DNA from: Ctena decussata
Lineage: Eukaryota; Mollusca; Bivalvia; Lucinida; Lucinidae
Direction of reading: 5' to 3'
DNA length: 64,000 nt
Assembly: GCA_963989385.1 (NCBI GenBank)
Contig: OZ022499.1
Coordinates: 74,772,203-74,836,202, forward strand
Each line of letters opens with the position of its first letter. The stretch's first letter is position 1. The notes under the pieces were generated by a model. That model was not told where the DNA came from. It saw only the letters and a program-made list of their open reading frames with translations, and did no database searches. Below are positions 39,201 to 42,200 of this stretch, in pieces. The translations under genes and the position numbers were made by a program.

Positions 39201-42200
39201 CATCGGATACACAAATACTAATAAGATTGTTCAAATTTTGACCTTGGGTTGACCTTGACCTTTTTTACGGCAAGGTCAAATTTGCTTTCTGGTGCTTTTA
39301 TATAGGAAAATGCTAGAACATAAGATTTCTTGGAATGTGTGGAAGATTTTGACCTGAAAATTGGTATATACAGTCATCTTAATGAGTACATGAAAATTTA
39401 TGCGTACAAGAGGTCAAGGTCATTCTTTGACTCTGGTCTTTCATATTGCGACAATTTCACACATCTCCTCAAAAGCCATAGGGCAAATTGTAAACAAATT
39501 TCATGTAGAGGCTCTAGGGGGCAAGGAAACGAAAATTTGTTCAAACGGTCCTAGTCACATGACCAACATGGCCGCCATGCCCATATATGGTAAAAACCTT
39601 TAAAAATCTTCTTCTCCAGAACCAATGGGCCAATGGCATGGAAACTTGGTATGTAGCATTGGGTACGCAAGTACTACCAAGATTGCTCAAACTATGACCT
39701 TGGGTTGACCTTGACCTTTTGGCCAGCAAGGTCAGTTTGCTTTCTGGTGCTTTTTGTATGGGAAAATGCTAGAAGATAATGAGTTCATGGAAACTGTTGA
39801 AGATTTTGACCTGGAAATTGGTATATACAGTCATCTTAATAAGTACATGAAAATGTACACGTACAACAGGTCAAGGTCATTCTTTGACCTTTGACCCTGG
39901 TTTCTTCTATTACCTCTCCGCAAAAGCCACTTGGCAAGTTGTAAACAAATTTCATGTAGAGGCTCTAGGGGGCAAGGGAACGAAAATTTGTTCAAACGGC
40001 CCTAGTTGAACGAAAATTAATTAAGCGGTCTAGCTCAGATGACCTACATGGCCACCATACTCAGGTGAGCGATTCAGGGCCTCATGGCCCTCTTGTTGTT
40101 AATTCTGCAGATGAGAGGTTACAACATATGGTTTCAATGAGAAATAAAAAAAAGTATCCCTCGGTTATCATCAGATACCCCTCTTATCTAGAGCTCTGCT
40201 CAAGAATATTTCTGGTTGCAGAATAAGGCATTTGTAATAGGTAAGTTTGGTGACTTGTCTGTATTTTTAGCTAATTATATTAATTGAAAAAATGAGCTTT
40301 AGTATGCAGTCTGTTTGTTTGAGGTTTAATGGGATAACCATAAAAATTCTAAAAATTTTGGACACCATGGGCCATATTTATAAAACGACTTAAGTTGTTG
40401 CTATGCTGTTGCTAAGGCTAATTTTCTATGAAGGAAATTCCCTACAACTATGAAATTTGCTTTGGAGGAACAGTCTTTTTCAGACTGTTCCTCCAGAGCA
40501 AATTTCATAGTTGTAGGGAATCTCCTTCATAGAAATTCAGCCTTAGCAACAGCATAGCAACCACTTAAGTCGTTTTATAAATATGGCCCCAGGAATTATC
40601 ATTGTGTCTGAAAATAGAACAGATTGATTTTACAATGCAGTAATATGTACAAAAGATGGAGGTAAAAAGGCAGAGCTTGGTCTGGGCCTGTACTATTTGA
40701 TCAGACCTATTCAACCCAATACTACAAGTTTTTTACAGTCTTTTTTACCTGTTTCAGTTTCCTGAAATTATGAACACATTCAGTACGTTATATCAGATGA
40801 TGGATTCTAGAGTGAATATGTTTGGCAAGTTGTCACGGTTACAAGGAAAGTTAGACCTCATGTTATCACAAATATCTACACAAACACAAGAGGACGAGGA
40901 ACCGGTCACTCAACAACCATTGTTACAGTATGAAGAAGGTAAAGAATGTTAAAAAGTCTTGATATTAAGGTGAATGGGTGCACTGTTAGGGGGAAGCAAC
41001 TCTTGTCATTTTCATTTTTGCCCCCTTATCGATGGGGGTTGACTCCTAAAGGAAAAAACTGTGCATGGTGCTGTGAGCTCCTTAAAAAAGTTTAAAAAAA
41101 GTTACTTTTAGGTGAAATTTTAATTCAAAACACAAAAAAATCAAATTCTCTTTTATTGTGGAGAACGTTGCACGCCAATTTACATCCAGTTCCTTCAGAA
41201 TAGTAGTATCTTGATTTGTTTACAGAACGTGTATTTTTGTCCTTAGCTGCATTATTTACAGCTCTTGACAATCAGGGCCCAGTTGTTCAAAGTTACATTT
41301 TCCCCCTTCCACTGATTCAAGAAGGGCAGTTGTCAGTTACTGGTGAAAGTATGGACACTTAGTACTGGTTAACCGCTTAGGAGGTCTAAGCCTGCCCAGG
41401 AATAGTGTGGTTAGGTTAACTGACCGTCCCGACATGACCATAGCTGTTTACCGTGGACGTAAAGCAACAACACAACAACAACTTTATGGGATCATTCTTT
41501 TTCTAGCATATTATGTGCCAAAACTCCTCACTTTTGTTATTATAAATCAAAACATATAAGCACACTTGATTTAATGATTTACACTTGTACACGTTCGCAT
41601 GAAATAGGCCTATTAGTTCCCCGTTCAATTTGAAGTAAATATTATCGCAGGTAAGAAAAATAATCAATCATTGGTCTCCGATGCGGACAGAGAAATCCCA
41701 ACCCTCTGTCACACGGGGTGTGTCGGAAACTCGGCAAGCCTCGTTTCCGACACACCCCGTATGCCCTCGGGTTGGGATTTCCCTGTCCGCATCGGAGACC
41801 AATGATAGATTCTATTTTTCTCACCCACTGGACAAGGCTTTCCCTTTCTAGAGGTGTCTGAGATTTTTCTATCTCGGCCTGTTATCTCAGCCTAGGCTCT
41901 GAAAGCTGTCTCAAAATGCCAATCATTGTTATATAGTACAGCCCAAGTAATAATACACTTTAATTCAACAAATCAACTTACGACCTGTCATGAAAAATGC
42001 ATGCCGAATGTGAAATTGACACCCAATGATGTACAGGAAGTGTCACTGTAGACTTTTGATTAGCTGCCAATCAAGAAAAATGCATGCACAAGGTGAAATT
42101 AACACACATGTCAAACTATTAATAGAAAATTAGCTTCAAGTTTATAGGAATGGCTACAATAAGAAGTTAAGGTATTCAATTAATATTCTGTTCTATAAAG

